Part shown: piece by piece, positions 35,498 through 45,276 of the stretch | Numbering within the stretch: position 1 is the stretch's first letter | Layout: each line of letters opens with the position of its first letter | Assembly (NCBI RefSeq): GCF_000973085.1 | Contig: NZ_CP011280.1 | Location: forward strand, 894,642 to 958,641 | Reading direction: 5' to 3' | Source of the DNA: Sneathia vaginalis | Lineage (GTDB): Bacteria > Fusobacteriota > Fusobacteriia > Fusobacteriales > Leptotrichiaceae | Length of the DNA stretch: 64,000 nt | The notes under the pieces: generated by a model | Told to the model about the DNA's origin: nothing | Databases searched by the model: none | Seen by the model: only the letters and a program-made list of their open reading frames with translations | Position numbers and translations under genes: made by a program

Positions 35498-35896
35498 TTA
35501 TCTCATTTCTTCAACTAAATCTGCTAAAATTCCATTTATGAAATTCTTAGTTTTTACATCTCCATAAATTTTAGCTATTTCTACTGCTTCGTTTATTACT
35601 ATTTCATGTCCAATTTTACAATTTACTATTTCATAAAATGACATCTTTAAAAGTACCTTTTCTACTACACCTAGTCTTTCATATGTCCAACCTTTTAGGT
35701 GTTTTTTAATATTTACAACTAAATCTTTTTCATTTTCAAGATAACCATCTATATATTTTACAAAAAATTCTTCTTTAGACTTACTTAACTTATTAACTTC
35801 TAAAAATTCTTTAGATCTAGTTTTAGCATCTGCGTTAACTATTTCATGTTCAAATAATATTTTAAATATTTCTTCTCTAATTTTTCTTTGTTCCAT
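35498..35896 (-). CDS. nusB: Transcription antitermination factor NusB
   Basis: 132 residues, the normal length. All-helical, with REEIFKILFEHEI at the start and the C-terminal signature NEAVEIAKIYGDVKTKNFINGILADL. It binds boxA RNA with S10 in rRNA antitermination. It lies 7 bases after amaP and 1 base before the phosphatase gene, in the same operon. Confidence 0.95.
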   Translation of the reverse strand: MEQRKIREEIFKILFEHEIVNADAKTRSKEFLEVNKLSKSKEEFFVKYIDGYLENEKDLVVNIKKHLKGWTYERLGVVEKVLLKMSFYEIVNCKIGHEIVINEAVEIAKIYGDVKTKNFINGILADLVEEMR

Positions 35897-35903
35897 TTTT
35901 ATC

Positions 35904-36500
35904 CTAATCTAATTCTTCTATATTATCATTTTCACTACTTATTTTTTCTTCTACATTAGTAGACTTAATTTCTTCAACAACTTCTTGATTATTAACCTTA
36001 CTTATACTCAAATTAATTTTTTTAACATTTAGACCTAACATCTTCTTTATATACTCTTCTAGTTCCTTACTAATTAAGTCTAATTTGCTATTCATTTCAT
36101 CAGTTTTAAAGTTTTCTATACTTGCGTTAATAATAGCACCATTAACTGTTCTTTTAGCAACTACTTTTGCTTGCTTTACAATATTTTTTGATTCTAAGAA
36201 ATTCTTTGAAACTTCTTCTAGTGTTTTTAATGTAACTTCAATATTACCATTAGAACCCTTAATTACAACTGATTTTTTCTTTTTAAATACTTTTTCTAAT
36301 AATGAGAATATTAGTATTAATAAGTAGACTACTATTGCTATTTCAAGTCCAAATCTTGCTATTGCATCATTTGAAAGTTCCATAGAACATTCATCTAATA
36401 TATAAGTTATTAGACTTGGATTAACTACTAAAAAGTATAGTACTAATATTAGGGATAATAAAAGTAATGTATTAATTATACGTGATATCCATTTAAACAT
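35904..36500 (-). CDS. amaP: AmaP-like membrane anchor of Asp23-type protein
   Basis: 198 residues: two N-terminal membrane helices (IINTLLLLSLILVLYFLVV, AIVVYLLILIFSLLEKVF), then a soluble domain related to Asp23 (GNIEVTLKTLEEVSKNFLES, VKAKRTVNGAIINASIENFKTDE), and an acidic tail. In Firmicutes AmaP tethers Asp23 to the membrane near the cell envelope. The adjacent asp23-like gene upstream supports the assignment. Confidence 0.8.
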   Translation of the reverse strand: MFKWISRIINTLLLLSLILVLYFLVVNPSLITYILDECSMELSNDAIARFGLEIAIVVYLLILIFSLLEKVFKKKKSVVIKGSNGNIEVTLKTLEEVSKNFLESKNIVKQAKVVAKRTVNGAIINASIENFKTDEMNSKLDLISKELEEYIKKMLGLNVKKINLSISKVNNQEVVEEIKSTNVEEKISSENDNIEELD

Positions 36501-36509
36501 TGTTGCCTC

Positions 36510-36854
36510 CTATTCTTCATCAACCTTTTCAACTTTTTCGATAACTACATTTATTTCTCTAACATCTACTCCAGCTAATTCTTCTACTTTTTCTTTAATT
36601 GCCTTTTGTACATTTTGAGCAACTTCTTTTATTTTACTTCCATATACAACACATATTGAAACATCAATAACGCATTCAGTTTCTCCCATTTCAACTTCCA
36701 AACTTTTCTTACTGTCTTGTTTGAATAAGTTAGTAATTTTTGTTTTTATTTCTGGGTCACTAACACCTACAACATTTTCAACATTTTTTAGTACTTCCAC
36801 TACTATATCTTTTATTACATTAGGTGATATTACTATATTTCCAAATTCGTTCAT
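36510..36854 (-). CDS. Asp23/Gls24 family envelope-stress protein
   Basis: 114 residues, covering nearly the whole Asp23 domain: FGNIVISPNVIKDIVVEVLKNVENVVGVSDPEI and VIDVSICVVYGSKIKEVAQNVQKAIKEKVEELAGVDVREINVVIEKVEK. ATG 36854 is chosen for its upstream AAAGGAG; an earlier in-frame ATG would precede that box. It lies nine bases before amaP. Function in the family: alkaline/envelope stress, often with AmaP. The pair precedes nusB, as in many Firmicutes. Confidence 0.88.
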   Translation of the reverse strand: MNEFGNIVISPNVIKDIVVEVLKNVENVVGVSDPEIKTKITNLFKQDSKKSLEVEMGETECVIDVSICVVYGSKIKEVAQNVQKAIKEKVEELAGVDVREINVVIEKVEKVDEE

Positions 36855-36899
36855 ATTTTCTCCTTTTCTAACTCTATTATACAATTATATCATATAGCG

Positions 36900-39857
36900 T
36901 TATTTCAACTCAATACGTAAATTATTTTTACCCACTATACTTATTAATTCTTCAATGTTTTTCTTAGATAAATATATATATCTATTAGTTTTTGTAGGTA
37001 ATTTTTGTTTTTGCTTATAGAAAACTACCTTTGAGTATCCACCATTTTTTAATATATATTTTTTTAATTTTCCCAAATTATCCTCATCTACATTGTCTAG
37101 TAGTATATTGGTTATACTTGCCTTATGCTTTCCTATCTCACTTAATTTTACTAATAATCCATTTTTTAAAACCAGATTATATTCACTTAAAAAGATATGT
37201 TTGTTCTTTATTACATCTAACACTTCTTCTCTAGGAAAACTTAATTTTAAACCAAGCATTTTTTCTTCCATATCAAGTAGTTCTAATATTTCATACTCTT
37301 TTGTATCTTTTTGTATGTATTTAACATCATCCTTTTTATCATCAAAAAATATTGTCCTACATACATCTTCTTTTTGTTCTTTTTTCTTTAATGCCATGCT
37401 ATATATCTCATCAACATTCAAAACGACTTCTTTTCTTGTTATTCCCAAGCTATCAAAAACTCCTGCATCAGCTAATATTTGACACTGTTTTTTTGTTATA
37501 CCATATTCAAGTAGTCTATAGCAAAAATCAAGAATATTCAAAAACTTACCTTTTTTTCTCTCATTTAATATATCATTACTAAACGATACCGATATACCAG
37601 ATATATTGCATAGTCCATAACGTATACCATCTTTTTCTACGGTAAATTTCACATCTGATAAATTAATATCTGGCTTTAATATATTAACTTCTTTTGCTAC
37701 ATCTTTTAGATTATCATGTATACCTAATTGAGAATTTAAGTATGAGCAGAAGAATTCTTTTGTATAATTAGTCTTAAAATACGCTGTATAATATGAGAGC
37801 ATTGCATAAGGTATGGTATGTGACTTATTAAATCCATATTCTCCAAACTTTTCAATTTGATTATACAAAACTTCTACCTTGTATCTATCAAATCCTCTAT
37901 TAACTGAGTCTTCTATAAATCTTTTTTTATAGTTTTCAAGTATGTCCATCTTTTTCTTACTTATTGCTTTTCTCAAGTCATCTGCTTCATTTAAATCAAA
38001 GCCTGCAATTATTCTTGCTATTTTCATAACCTGTTCTTGATAAATTATTACACCATAAGTTGAGCTTAAAACTTCTTCTAATTGTGGGAATAAATACTCT
38101 ACCTTACCATTACCATTTTTTATACTTATTAACTTATCAATCATACCGCTTTTTAATGGTCCTGGTCTGTATAGTGCTAAAACTGTAGATATATCTTGAA
38201 ACTCATTTATTATATATCTTTTAATTAACTCTGTTATTCCTCTTGCTTCTACTTGAAATATACCCAAAGTCTTCCCCTTGTTATATTCCTCAAAAGTATT
38301 CTTGTCATCTAGGGGTATATCATCTAATTTCACATTAGTTAACTTTGTACATGAACTTAATATATCAAGGTTTGACAACGATAAGAAATCCATCTTTAAA
38401 AGTCCCATAGTTTCTAACTCTTCCATTTGATACTGAGTTATATTAACATTAAGTAAACTATCAAAATTAATAGGAACTATATCTGTTAACTTTTCACTAG
38501 ATATTATTACACCTGATGGGTGTATGGAACTATGTCTAACATTACCCTTAAGTTTTTCTACAACTTCATCTATTACATATTTATTTTCTCTATTTTTAAA
38601 TACTCTTTTTAAATCCTTTATTAGAGCTTTTTCTTTCATTGTAGAAAAGGTTATAATATTTGAAACGTAGTCTTTACCATACTTATCCATTACATACTGT
38701 ATTATCTTGTCTTTTTTTGCTGTTTCAAAGTCTAGGTCTATATCAGGCATATTCTTTCTTGCAATATTTAAAAATCTTTCAAACATAAGGTCATATTTTA
38801 ATGGGTCTACCTTTGTAATACCTAATAGATACGAAACTATACTACCACTAGCACTACCTCTTCCAGGCCCTACTAATATATCATTTTGTCTTGCATACCT
38901 TACTATATCTTCAACTATTAAAAAATATCCATTAAATCCCATCTTTGATATTATCTCTAGTTCATAATCAGCTCTTTTTTTAGCTTCATCATATCTTTTA
39001 GTATATTTTTTTGCTAAGTTGTCATACACTAAATTTTTTAAATACTGTTCTTGAGGTATATCAAACTGTAATTTGGGTACTTTTTTACTAGATAAGTCTA
39101 ACTCCATCTTGTACTCTTCTAATATTTTTTCTGTATTTTCTATAGCCTTATCTAAAATATTTTTATCTAAAAAACTTAAGTCTTCCCTTATTTCTTCTTC
39201 AGTCTTAAAGTAAAGGCCTTTTTCTTCATACCCCTTCTTATTACCTATTCTTGCAACTATTTTCTGTAACTTTCTGTCTTCTTTTTGTAAATAGAATGTA
39301 TCATTAACTGCTATTAATTCTACATCCATTTCTTTTGATATCTCTATATACTTTACTAGTCTTTTTTCGTCATTTAAAAAACATGGTAATTCTAAGTAAA
39401 TATCCTTAAATTTACTAGAATATTCTTTTAATACCTCTCTTACATTAGAATATTCTAAGTCCTTCATTAAAACATATACCTCAGAATTAAGTGAACCTGT
39501 AGTTACTAATATATTATTGCATTTTGATATATCAGATATATCTAATACACCTTTTTTCACGTATGATAGACTTGATAAATTCACTAATTCCTTATACCCT
39601 TTTTCTCCTTTTGCATAAAGAGTTAAAATATATTTACCCTCTCTTTTTACACCATACACAAAAACTGTTAGTCCCATTAAAAGATTAATGTTGTTTTTCT
39701 TGCACAAATTGTACATTTTCATAGCTGAGCACATAGACTTATCTACTAGACCTAGTCCTTTTAACCCTAATTCACTGACTTTTTTAACATAATCACTTAT
39801 CTTACCTACACCTTCTAAAAGGGTGTAGTCAGTATATACTTTAAGATTTATATACAT
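36900..39857 (-). CDS. dnaE: DNA polymerase III alpha subunit DnaE with degenerate PHP site
   Basis: 985 residues, short for the family (about 1,000-1,170). The N-terminal PHP domain starts INLKVYTDYTLLEGVGK. The polymerase palm motif MPDIDLDFE, GPGRGSASGSIVSYLLG, FLNIARKNMPDID, GFNKSHTIPYAMLSYYTAYFKTNY and DLRKAISKK are all present. In the PHP domain the usual HLHVHS becomes NLKVYT (4-9) and TDHG becomes VDKS (38-41), so the metal-binding His residues are lost. The OB/C-terminal part is reduced. It is the replicative polymerase, or an auxiliary one if a PolC exists elsewhere. Confidence 0.93.
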   Translation of the reverse strand: MYINLKVYTDYTLLEGVGKISDYVKKVSELGLKGLGLVDKSMCSAMKMYNLCKKNNINLLMGLTVFVYGVKREGKYILTLYAKGEKGYKELVNLSSLSYVKKGVLDISDISKCNNILVTTGSLNSEVYVLMKDLEYSNVREVLKEYSSKFKDIYLELPCFLNDEKRLVKYIEISKEMDVELIAVNDTFYLQKEDRKLQKIVARIGNKKGYEEKGLYFKTEEEIREDLSFLDKNILDKAIENTEKILEEYKMELDLSSKKVPKLQFDIPQEQYLKNLVYDNLAKKYTKRYDEAKKRADYELEIISKMGFNGYFLIVEDIVRYARQNDILVGPGRGSASGSIVSYLLGITKVDPLKYDLMFERFLNIARKNMPDIDLDFETAKKDKIIQYVMDKYGKDYVSNIITFSTMKEKALIKDLKRVFKNRENKYVIDEVVEKLKGNVRHSSIHPSGVIISSEKLTDIVPINFDSLLNVNITQYQMEELETMGLLKMDFLSLSNLDILSSCTKLTNVKLDDIPLDDKNTFEEYNKGKTLGIFQVEARGITELIKRYIINEFQDISTVLALYRPGPLKSGMIDKLISIKNGNGKVEYLFPQLEEVLSSTYGVIIYQEQVMKIARIIAGFDLNEADDLRKAISKKKMDILENYKKRFIEDSVNRGFDRYKVEVLYNQIEKFGEYGFNKSHTIPYAMLSYYTAYFKTNYTKEFFCSYLNSQLGIHDNLKDVAKEVNILKPDINLSDVKFTVEKDGIRYGLCNISGISVSFSNDILNERKKGKFLNILDFCYRLLEYGITKKQCQILADAGVFDSLGITRKEVVLNVDEIYSMALKKKEQKEDVCRTIFFDDKKDDVKYIQKDTKEYEILELLDMEEKMLGLKLSFPREEVLDVIKNKHIFLSEYNLVLKNGLLVKLSEIGKHKASITNILLDNVDEDNLGKLKKYILKNGGYSKVVFYKQKQKLPTKTNRYIYLSKKNIEELISIVGKNNLRIELK

Positions 39858-40958
39858 CTACATCTTCTCCAAACAATCTATGAAATAGTCTATCTCCTCT
39901 TTAGTATTATGTAAGCCTAAAGATACCCTTATAGATGAATTAGCCTCTTCTTCACTTAATCCCATTGCAATTAGTACAGGAGAAGCACTAAGGCTACCTG
40001 ACATACAAGCAGATCCTCCACTTACCATGATACCCTTCATATCAAGCATAGGTAAAAGAGTTTGTATATTTTTACCCTTAACTTGTATACTCAATATATC
40101 ATCTATCCTATTTTCACCATTTACAATGCACTTGTCACTTAGTTTAGATAATAGGTATCTATTTAATTCTTTTATGTACGCTCTTTCATCTTTCATATTT
40201 TTATACGCTAACTCTAGTGCATATGCACTTGCAAGTATAGCATCAAGATTTTCTGTACCTGCCCTCTTATTTCTTTCTTGAGGACCACCATATATTAGCT
40301 TTTCTACTGGTATATCATCACGTAAATAAAGGACACCTACACCTTTTGGTCCATAAAACTTGTGTGCTGAACCTGTCATACTATCTATTCCTAATAGGTA
40401 GGGGTCTACTTCCATCTTACCTAATAGTTGTGCACCATCGACATGGAAATATATTCCAGTATTAGCTAATAGCTTTGATATTTTATCTATAGGTTGTCTT
40501 ACTCCAGTTTCATTATTAACTGCCATAACACTAACAAGTGCTGTATTTGTATTTAAATATTTTTTTAAATCTTCTACATCTACTTGTCCATTAGGTAAAG
40601 TTTTTACATAGTGTACAATGTACCCCTCGTCTGATAATCTATTCATTAATTTCAAAATACTTGAGTGCTCTATGTTTGATGTTATTATCTCTTTTTTATC
40701 AGTTTTAGATAAAAGCCCTCTTATAGCCAAATTATTTGATTCTGTTGCTCCAGATGTAAAAAGTATATCTTGCGTTTTTACATTTAGTAAACTTGCAACA
40801 GTAGCTCTAGCCTTTTCTAACATAACCCTTGATTCACGTCCCATACTATGAACTGATGAAGGATTTGCATAATATTTTTCTAAGCATTCTACTAGGTAAT
40901 CCAATACTTCTTTTCTAATTTTTGTAGATGCTGCATTATCTAAATAAACACTTCTCAT
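39858..40958 (-). CDS. Cysteine desulfurase (NifS/IscS family)
   Basis: 366 residues of PLP enzyme, providing sulfur for Fe-S clusters and tRNA thiolation. It has NAASTKIRKEVLDYL, TSGATESNNLAI, HVDGAQLLGKM, the PLP Lys in TGSAHKFYGPKGVG, and the active-site Cys in SGGSACMSGS, a short loop typical of group I enzymes. It lies one base before dnaE and starts the run toward nusB. No iscU-like gene is adjacent. Confidence 0.93.
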   Translation of the reverse strand: MRSVYLDNAASTKIRKEVLDYLVECLEKYYANPSSVHSMGRESRVMLEKARATVASLLNVKTQDILFTSGATESNNLAIRGLLSKTDKKEIITSNIEHSSILKLMNRLSDEGYIVHYVKTLPNGQVDVEDLKKYLNTNTALVSVMAVNNETGVRQPIDKISKLLANTGIYFHVDGAQLLGKMEVDPYLLGIDSMTGSAHKFYGPKGVGVLYLRDDIPVEKLIYGGPQERNKRAGTENLDAILASAYALELAYKNMKDERAYIKELNRYLLSKLSDKCIVNGENRIDDILSIQVKGKNIQTLLPMLDMKGIMVSGGSACMSGSLSASPVLIAMGLSEEEANSSIRVSLGLHNTKEEIDYFIDCLEKM

Positions 40959-41055
40959 TTTTACTCCTATTTTTCTTTATTTACAGCCTTATTATATCAT
41001 ATTTTAAAATTGAAAAGTAGGTTTATTTTATGTTATACTAATTACAGGTGATTTT

Positions 41056-41628
41056 ATGAGATTAATAGTTGGATTAGGTAATCCAGGTGATGAGTACAAA
41101 AACACAAGACACAATCTTGGATTTATTGTCCTTGACAATTACCTTACTGAAAAGAATTTGATAAATGGTCTTAAAAAAGATTTTAAATCTGAATATTTAA
41201 AGTTTAATGACTGTTTCTTTCAAAAACCTCTTACATACATGAATGATTCAGGTGTTGCAATAGAACAGTTGATGAAGTATTACAAGATAAGTGTCAATGA
41301 CCTTTATGTAATATATGATGATATGGATATGGAAGTAGGTAAAATACGTATCAAAAATTCTGGTAAATCTGGTGGTCATAATGGTATAAAGTCTATTATA
41401 TCCCACTGTGGTGACGGATTTACAAGAATAAAAGTAGGAATAGGACATAAAAAAAATGACGCAGTTTCTCATGTACTTGGTACATTTCCTAAAGAAGACA
41501 AAGAAATTTTAAACGCAAAACTTACTATACTAAATGAACTAATAGATGACATACTAAATGGTGTAAGTTTTAATAAGTTACAAAATATGTATAGCGGGAA
41601 AGGAATAAATGGAAATAAGGAAAAGTAA
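41056..41628 (+). CDS. pth: Peptidyl-tRNA hydrolase
   Basis: 190 residues, the normal length. The conserved set is all present: VGLGNPGDEYKNTRHNLGF with catalytic His, the substrate-contact QKPLTYMNDSG, YDDMDMEVGKIRIKNSGKSGGHNGIKSI and FTRIKVGIGHK. It frees tRNA from peptidyl-tRNA. The gene diverges from the cysteine desulfurase and overlaps the next gene by 20 bases. Confidence 0.97.
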   Translation: MRLIVGLGNPGDEYKNTRHNLGFIVLDNYLTEKNLINGLKKDFKSEYLKFNDCFFQKPLTYMNDSGVAIEQLMKYYKISVNDLYVIYDDMDMEVGKIRIKNSGKSGGHNGIKSIISHCGDGFTRIKVGIGHKKNDAVSHVLGTFPKEDKEILNAKLTILNELIDDILNGVSFNKLQNMYSGKGINGNKEK

Positions 41629-42124
41629 TATCTCTGACATACCCAGGTTATTAGAGATATCTAATGATGCCAAAGAATTTATGAAAAAAAATGGCCTTAA
41701 CCAATGGAACAATGGTTATCCAAATGAAAAAACTTTTAAAAATGACGTTTTAGATGATATAGGTTACTGTGTTGTCAAAGAAAACATTGTAATTGGATAT
41801 TTTGCACTAGTATTTGGAAAAGAAAAAACGTACGAAAAAACATATGAGGGTAACTTTAAATACACTGGCGATTATTCAACAATACATCGTTTAATGATTT
41901 GCGGGGATTATAGGGGTAAGAACTTAACAAAAGATATATTCTTATACATACAAAAACTTACTCAAGATAAATTAGTACAATTTGTACGAATAGATACACA
42001 TAAAGATAATATACCTATGAAAAAAGCAATTTTTTCTAATGGTTTTAAATATTCTGCCATAATACATGTAGAAGATGGTAGTGAAAGAATGGCTTTTGAA
42101 AAGGAGGTTAATAATGGACTATAA
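41609..42124 (+). CDS. GNAT-family acetyltransferase
   Basis: 171 residues: MEIRKSNISDIPRLLEIS start, FALVFGK strand, IHRLMICGDYRGKNLTKDIFLYI acetyl-CoA region, and VRIDTHKDNIPMKKAIFSNGF. The Q/RxxGxG/A loop is changed to DYRGKN, so binding may be altered. The substrate is unknown. It overlaps pth upstream by 20 bases and the phosphate symporter downstream by 11, in one operon. Confidence 0.85.
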   Translation: MEIRKSNISDIPRLLEISNDAKEFMKKNGLNQWNNGYPNEKTFKNDVLDDIGYCVVKENIVIGYFALVFGKEKTYEKTYEGNFKYTGDYSTIHRLMICGDYRGKNLTKDIFLYIQKLTQDKLVQFVRIDTHKDNIPMKKAIFSNGFKYSAIIHVEDGSERMAFEKEVNNGL

Positions 42125-43739
42125 GGTTACATTATTTCAATTTATGGGTGGTTTAGGACTATTCCTATTTAGTATTAAATATATGGGTGATGGTCTACAA
42201 ATGTCAGCTGGTGACAGATTAAGAAATTTATTAGATAAATATACCACCAATCCATTTTTAGGAGTTTTAACAGGGATACTTGTTACTATTCTTTTACAAT
42301 CAAGTTCTGGAACTACTGTTATAGTAGTTGGATTAGTTGGAGCTGGACTGCTTAACTTAAAACAAGCAATAGGGATAATAATGGGGGCAAATATTGGTAC
42401 TACCATTACAACCTTTATTATCGGGTTTAATCTTTCAAAATATTCACTTCCTATTATATTTTTAGGAGCTGCACTACTATTTTTCACAAAAAGATCTACT
42501 TTGAATAATATAGGTAGAATACTATATGGTTTTGGAGGAATATTTTATGCATTGACTTTAATGTCATCTGCCATGCAACCTCTTAAGTATGAACCTTGGT
42601 TTACACAACTTATGATAGACCTTGGTAAGAATTCAATATTAGGTGTTTTTGTAGGTACTGGTCTTACTATGCTAATACAAGCATCTTCTGCGACTATAAG
42701 CATACTACAAAATCTGTACTCCGAACATATTATAACCCTTAAAGCAACATTGCCAGTTTTATTCGGAGATAATATAGGGACTACAATAACTGCAATAATT
42801 GCATGTATAGGTGCTACACGTTCAGCAAAAAGAGTTGCAGCATCACACGTACTATTTAATGTAATAGGTACAGTAATATTCTCAATATTACTAACACCAT
42901 TTACTGAATTTGTACTATTTATTGAAAAACTACTTAAAGTTCCACCTAAATTGACAATTGCTCTAGCACACGCAACATTTAATGGTGTTAACACTTTAAT
43001 TTTATTCCCATTTATTGGGGCACTTGCGTATATAGTAACAAAACTAATACCATATAACGAAGATGAAGAAACATATAAGCCAAAATTCCTAGACACTATG
43101 CTTATACACAACGCTCCATCAGTAGCACTTGGACAAGCAAAAAAAGAATTGTCTGTTATGTTAACTAAGGCAAGAGAAAATTTAGAAAGATCTGTTAACT
43201 ACTTCCAAACTAGAGATCCTAATGTTGGTAATAGGGTTGCAATTAAGGAAGATGAATTAAATAACTTAGATAGGGCTATAAACAACTATCTTACTGTACT
43301 ATTCCATGAACATTTGGCACAAACAGACAGTGAAATAGGTTCAAACTTAATGGATATGTCACGTGATATAGAAAGAATTGGAGATCACGCTATGGCATTA
43401 GTTAGAGATGTAGACTATCAAATTAAAAAAGGCATGGCTTTTTCTGATGATGCTAAGTATGAAGTTACAATATTATCAAATATTACAAACGAAATGCTTA
43501 AACTTGCCTACGAGGCTTTTGTTAATAATGATAAAGAAAAAGCAATAGAAGCACTAGACTTACATAATTCTATTTATGTATACGAAAAAAAATCACGTAA
43601 AAAACATATAAATCGTTTGAGAAACGGTGAATGCGATATTAAAGCAGGACTATACTATGTTGATATTATCTGTCACTTTACAAGAATATGTGACCATGGT
43701 AGAAACGTAGTTGAAAAAGTAATAAATAACCAAATATAG
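42114..43739 (+). CDS. Na+/phosphate symporter with PhoU-like C-terminal domain
   Basis: 541 residues; ATG 42114 has AAGGAGG upstream. Two inverted NptA/PF02690 repeats carry LLQSSSGTTVIVVG and LIQASSATISILQN, the substrate-site SSS motifs. The C-terminal ~190 residues form a PhoU-like helical bundle (SNLMDMSRDIERIGDHAMALVRDVDY). It takes up inorganic phosphate with sodium, with the soluble domain likely regulatory. Confidence 0.93.
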   Translation: MDYKVTLFQFMGGLGLFLFSIKYMGDGLQMSAGDRLRNLLDKYTTNPFLGVLTGILVTILLQSSSGTTVIVVGLVGAGLLNLKQAIGIIMGANIGTTITTFIIGFNLSKYSLPIIFLGAALLFFTKRSTLNNIGRILYGFGGIFYALTLMSSAMQPLKYEPWFTQLMIDLGKNSILGVFVGTGLTMLIQASSATISILQNLYSEHIITLKATLPVLFGDNIGTTITAIIACIGATRSAKRVAASHVLFNVIGTVIFSILLTPFTEFVLFIEKLLKVPPKLTIALAHATFNGVNTLILFPFIGALAYIVTKLIPYNEDEETYKPKFLDTMLIHNAPSVALGQAKKELSVMLTKARENLERSVNYFQTRDPNVGNRVAIKEDELNNLDRAINNYLTVLFHEHLAQTDSEIGSNLMDMSRDIERIGDHAMALVRDVDYQIKKGMAFSDDAKYEVTILSNITNEMLKLAYEAFVNNDKEKAIEALDLHNSIYVYEKKSRKKHINRLRNGECDIKAGLYYVDIICHFTRICDHGRNVVEKVINNQI

Positions 43740-43748
43740 GAGGATAAT

Positions 43749-45170
43749 ATGAAATTTAATTTAGAAAAAAATGGTGGTCTTTTAGTTGAAATATATTTTG
43801 AAGGCCTAAGCTGTGAATGTAAGCTATATAATCATTTAAAAGAAAAGAAAATATTTGAAGGTAAATTAGGACAAGTTTATGTTAATACCTTTGAAAATGT
43901 TGCCTTTGTTGGACTAGGTAAAAAGGATGAACTTGATTTAAATGAAGTACGTACAGCATTTTTCAATCTTGCTAAAGAATTAGAAAAAAATAACGTAAAT
44001 GAAATTAGTTTAACTGTTGAAAAAATTGATGGTGTTTGTATGGCTGGATTTACATCAGCTGTTGTTGAAGGTTTAAAACAAGCTGAATACAAGTTTGATA
44101 GATTCCATACAGATAGAAAAGAAGCTTTCGAATTAACTGTTAACTACACATTAAATATTGAAGAAGAAAAATTACCTGTTATACAAAAAGCAATAGACGA
44201 AACTCAAAGCTTAATTGATTCTGTCTTTATTACTAGAGATCTTGTAAATCTTCCATCAAATTATATTTACCCAGAAACATTGGCTAATAAGGCAAAAGAA
44301 TTATTAGAAAAAGTTGGTGTAAAAGTTACAATATATGGAGAAGAAGAAGCAAGAAAGATGGGATTAAATGCCTTCCTTGCAGTAGGTAGCGGTTCAGATA
44401 GAGAACCTAAGTTTATAGTAATGGAATATTCAAATGATCCAACATCTAATGAAAAATTAGCTCTTGTTGGTAAAGGAATTACATATGATTCAGGTGGATA
44501 TTCACTAAAACCAAGTGATGGAATGAAGACTATGTTTGATGACATGGGTGGAGCTGGAACAGTTATAGGTACTATACATGCAATTGCAAAATCTAAATTA
44601 AAAGCTAATGTAGTTGGTGTAGTTGGAGCTTGTGAAAATGCTTTATCTGGTCATTCATACAAACCTGGTGATATTGTAACATCATTCTCAGGTAAGACTA
44701 TAGAAATTGATAATACAGATGCTGAAGGTAGAGTTACATTAGCTGACTCTGTATACTATGCTTCAACTGTAATGAAAGCTACTAAGGTAATAGACCTTGC
44801 AACTCTAACAGGTGCTTGTCTTGTAGCATTTGGTGAAGTTTATACAGGTGCTGTAACAAATAACCAAGAATTCTTTAATCAAGTTGTAAGTGCTGCTAAA
44901 TTATCTGGTGAAAAGATATGGCAATTACCTACAGATAAAGAATTTGCTAAATTAAATAAATCAAGAGTTGCAGACATTAAGAACACTGGTGGAAGAATGG
45001 GTGGAACTATTACAGCAGGTATGTTTGTTGGAGAATTCAATAACAACTTACCTTGGATACACTTAGATATAGCTGGTACTGCATTCTTATCAAAGGCATA
45101 CAGCTACTTATCTGTTGGTGCAACTGGAATACACGTTAAAACATTATACAACCTTGTTAAGGGATTATAG
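43749..45170 (+). CDS. pepA: Leucyl aminopeptidase (M17)
   Basis: 473 residues. The C-terminal catalytic domain has the two-metal site: GKGITYDSGGYSLKPSDGMKTMFDDMGGAGTV with the catalytic Lys, and the M17 signature NTDAEGRVTLAD. A typical variable N-terminal domain precedes it. It is cytosolic and releases N-terminal residues. The gene is nine bases after the symporter, with AGGAGG before the ATG, and ends in a strong terminator. Confidence 0.95.
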   Translation: MKFNLEKNGGLLVEIYFEGLSCECKLYNHLKEKKIFEGKLGQVYVNTFENVAFVGLGKKDELDLNEVRTAFFNLAKELEKNNVNEISLTVEKIDGVCMAGFTSAVVEGLKQAEYKFDRFHTDRKEAFELTVNYTLNIEEEKLPVIQKAIDETQSLIDSVFITRDLVNLPSNYIYPETLANKAKELLEKVGVKVTIYGEEEARKMGLNAFLAVGSGSDREPKFIVMEYSNDPTSNEKLALVGKGITYDSGGYSLKPSDGMKTMFDDMGGAGTVIGTIHAIAKSKLKANVVGVVGACENALSGHSYKPGDIVTSFSGKTIEIDNTDAEGRVTLADSVYYASTVMKATKVIDLATLTGACLVAFGEVYTGAVTNNQEFFNQVVSAAKLSGEKIWQLPTDKEFAKLNKSRVADIKNTGGRMGGTITAGMFVGEFNNNLPWIHLDIAGTAFLSKAYSYLSVGATGIHVKTLYNLVKGL

Positions 45171-45176
45171 AGAAAA

Positions 45177-45207
45177 AAAAGTGTCAAATTTAATTTGGCA
45201 CTTTTTT
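45177..45207 (+). terminator. Terminator after pepA
   Basis: AAAAGTGTCAAATT and AATTTGGCACTTTT pair closely, followed by more T. Nearly symmetric, so it could also work on the other strand. Confidence 0.8.
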
Positions 45208-45216
45208 AGTATTCTA

Positions 45217-45245
45217 TTGAATTTTTAAATTTTAGGTAGTATAAT
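45217..45245 (+). promoter_or_regulatory. Promoter of lacI-kdgK-kdgA
   Basis: TTGAAT (45217-45222), 17 bp, TATAAT (45240-45245), then TGTATCGGTTTC (45251-45262), which has the central CG step of LacI-family operators, just before the SD of the regulator gene. Confidence 0.6.
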
Positions 45246-45276
45246 ATATATGTGTATCGGTTTCTAAGGAGGTTAT

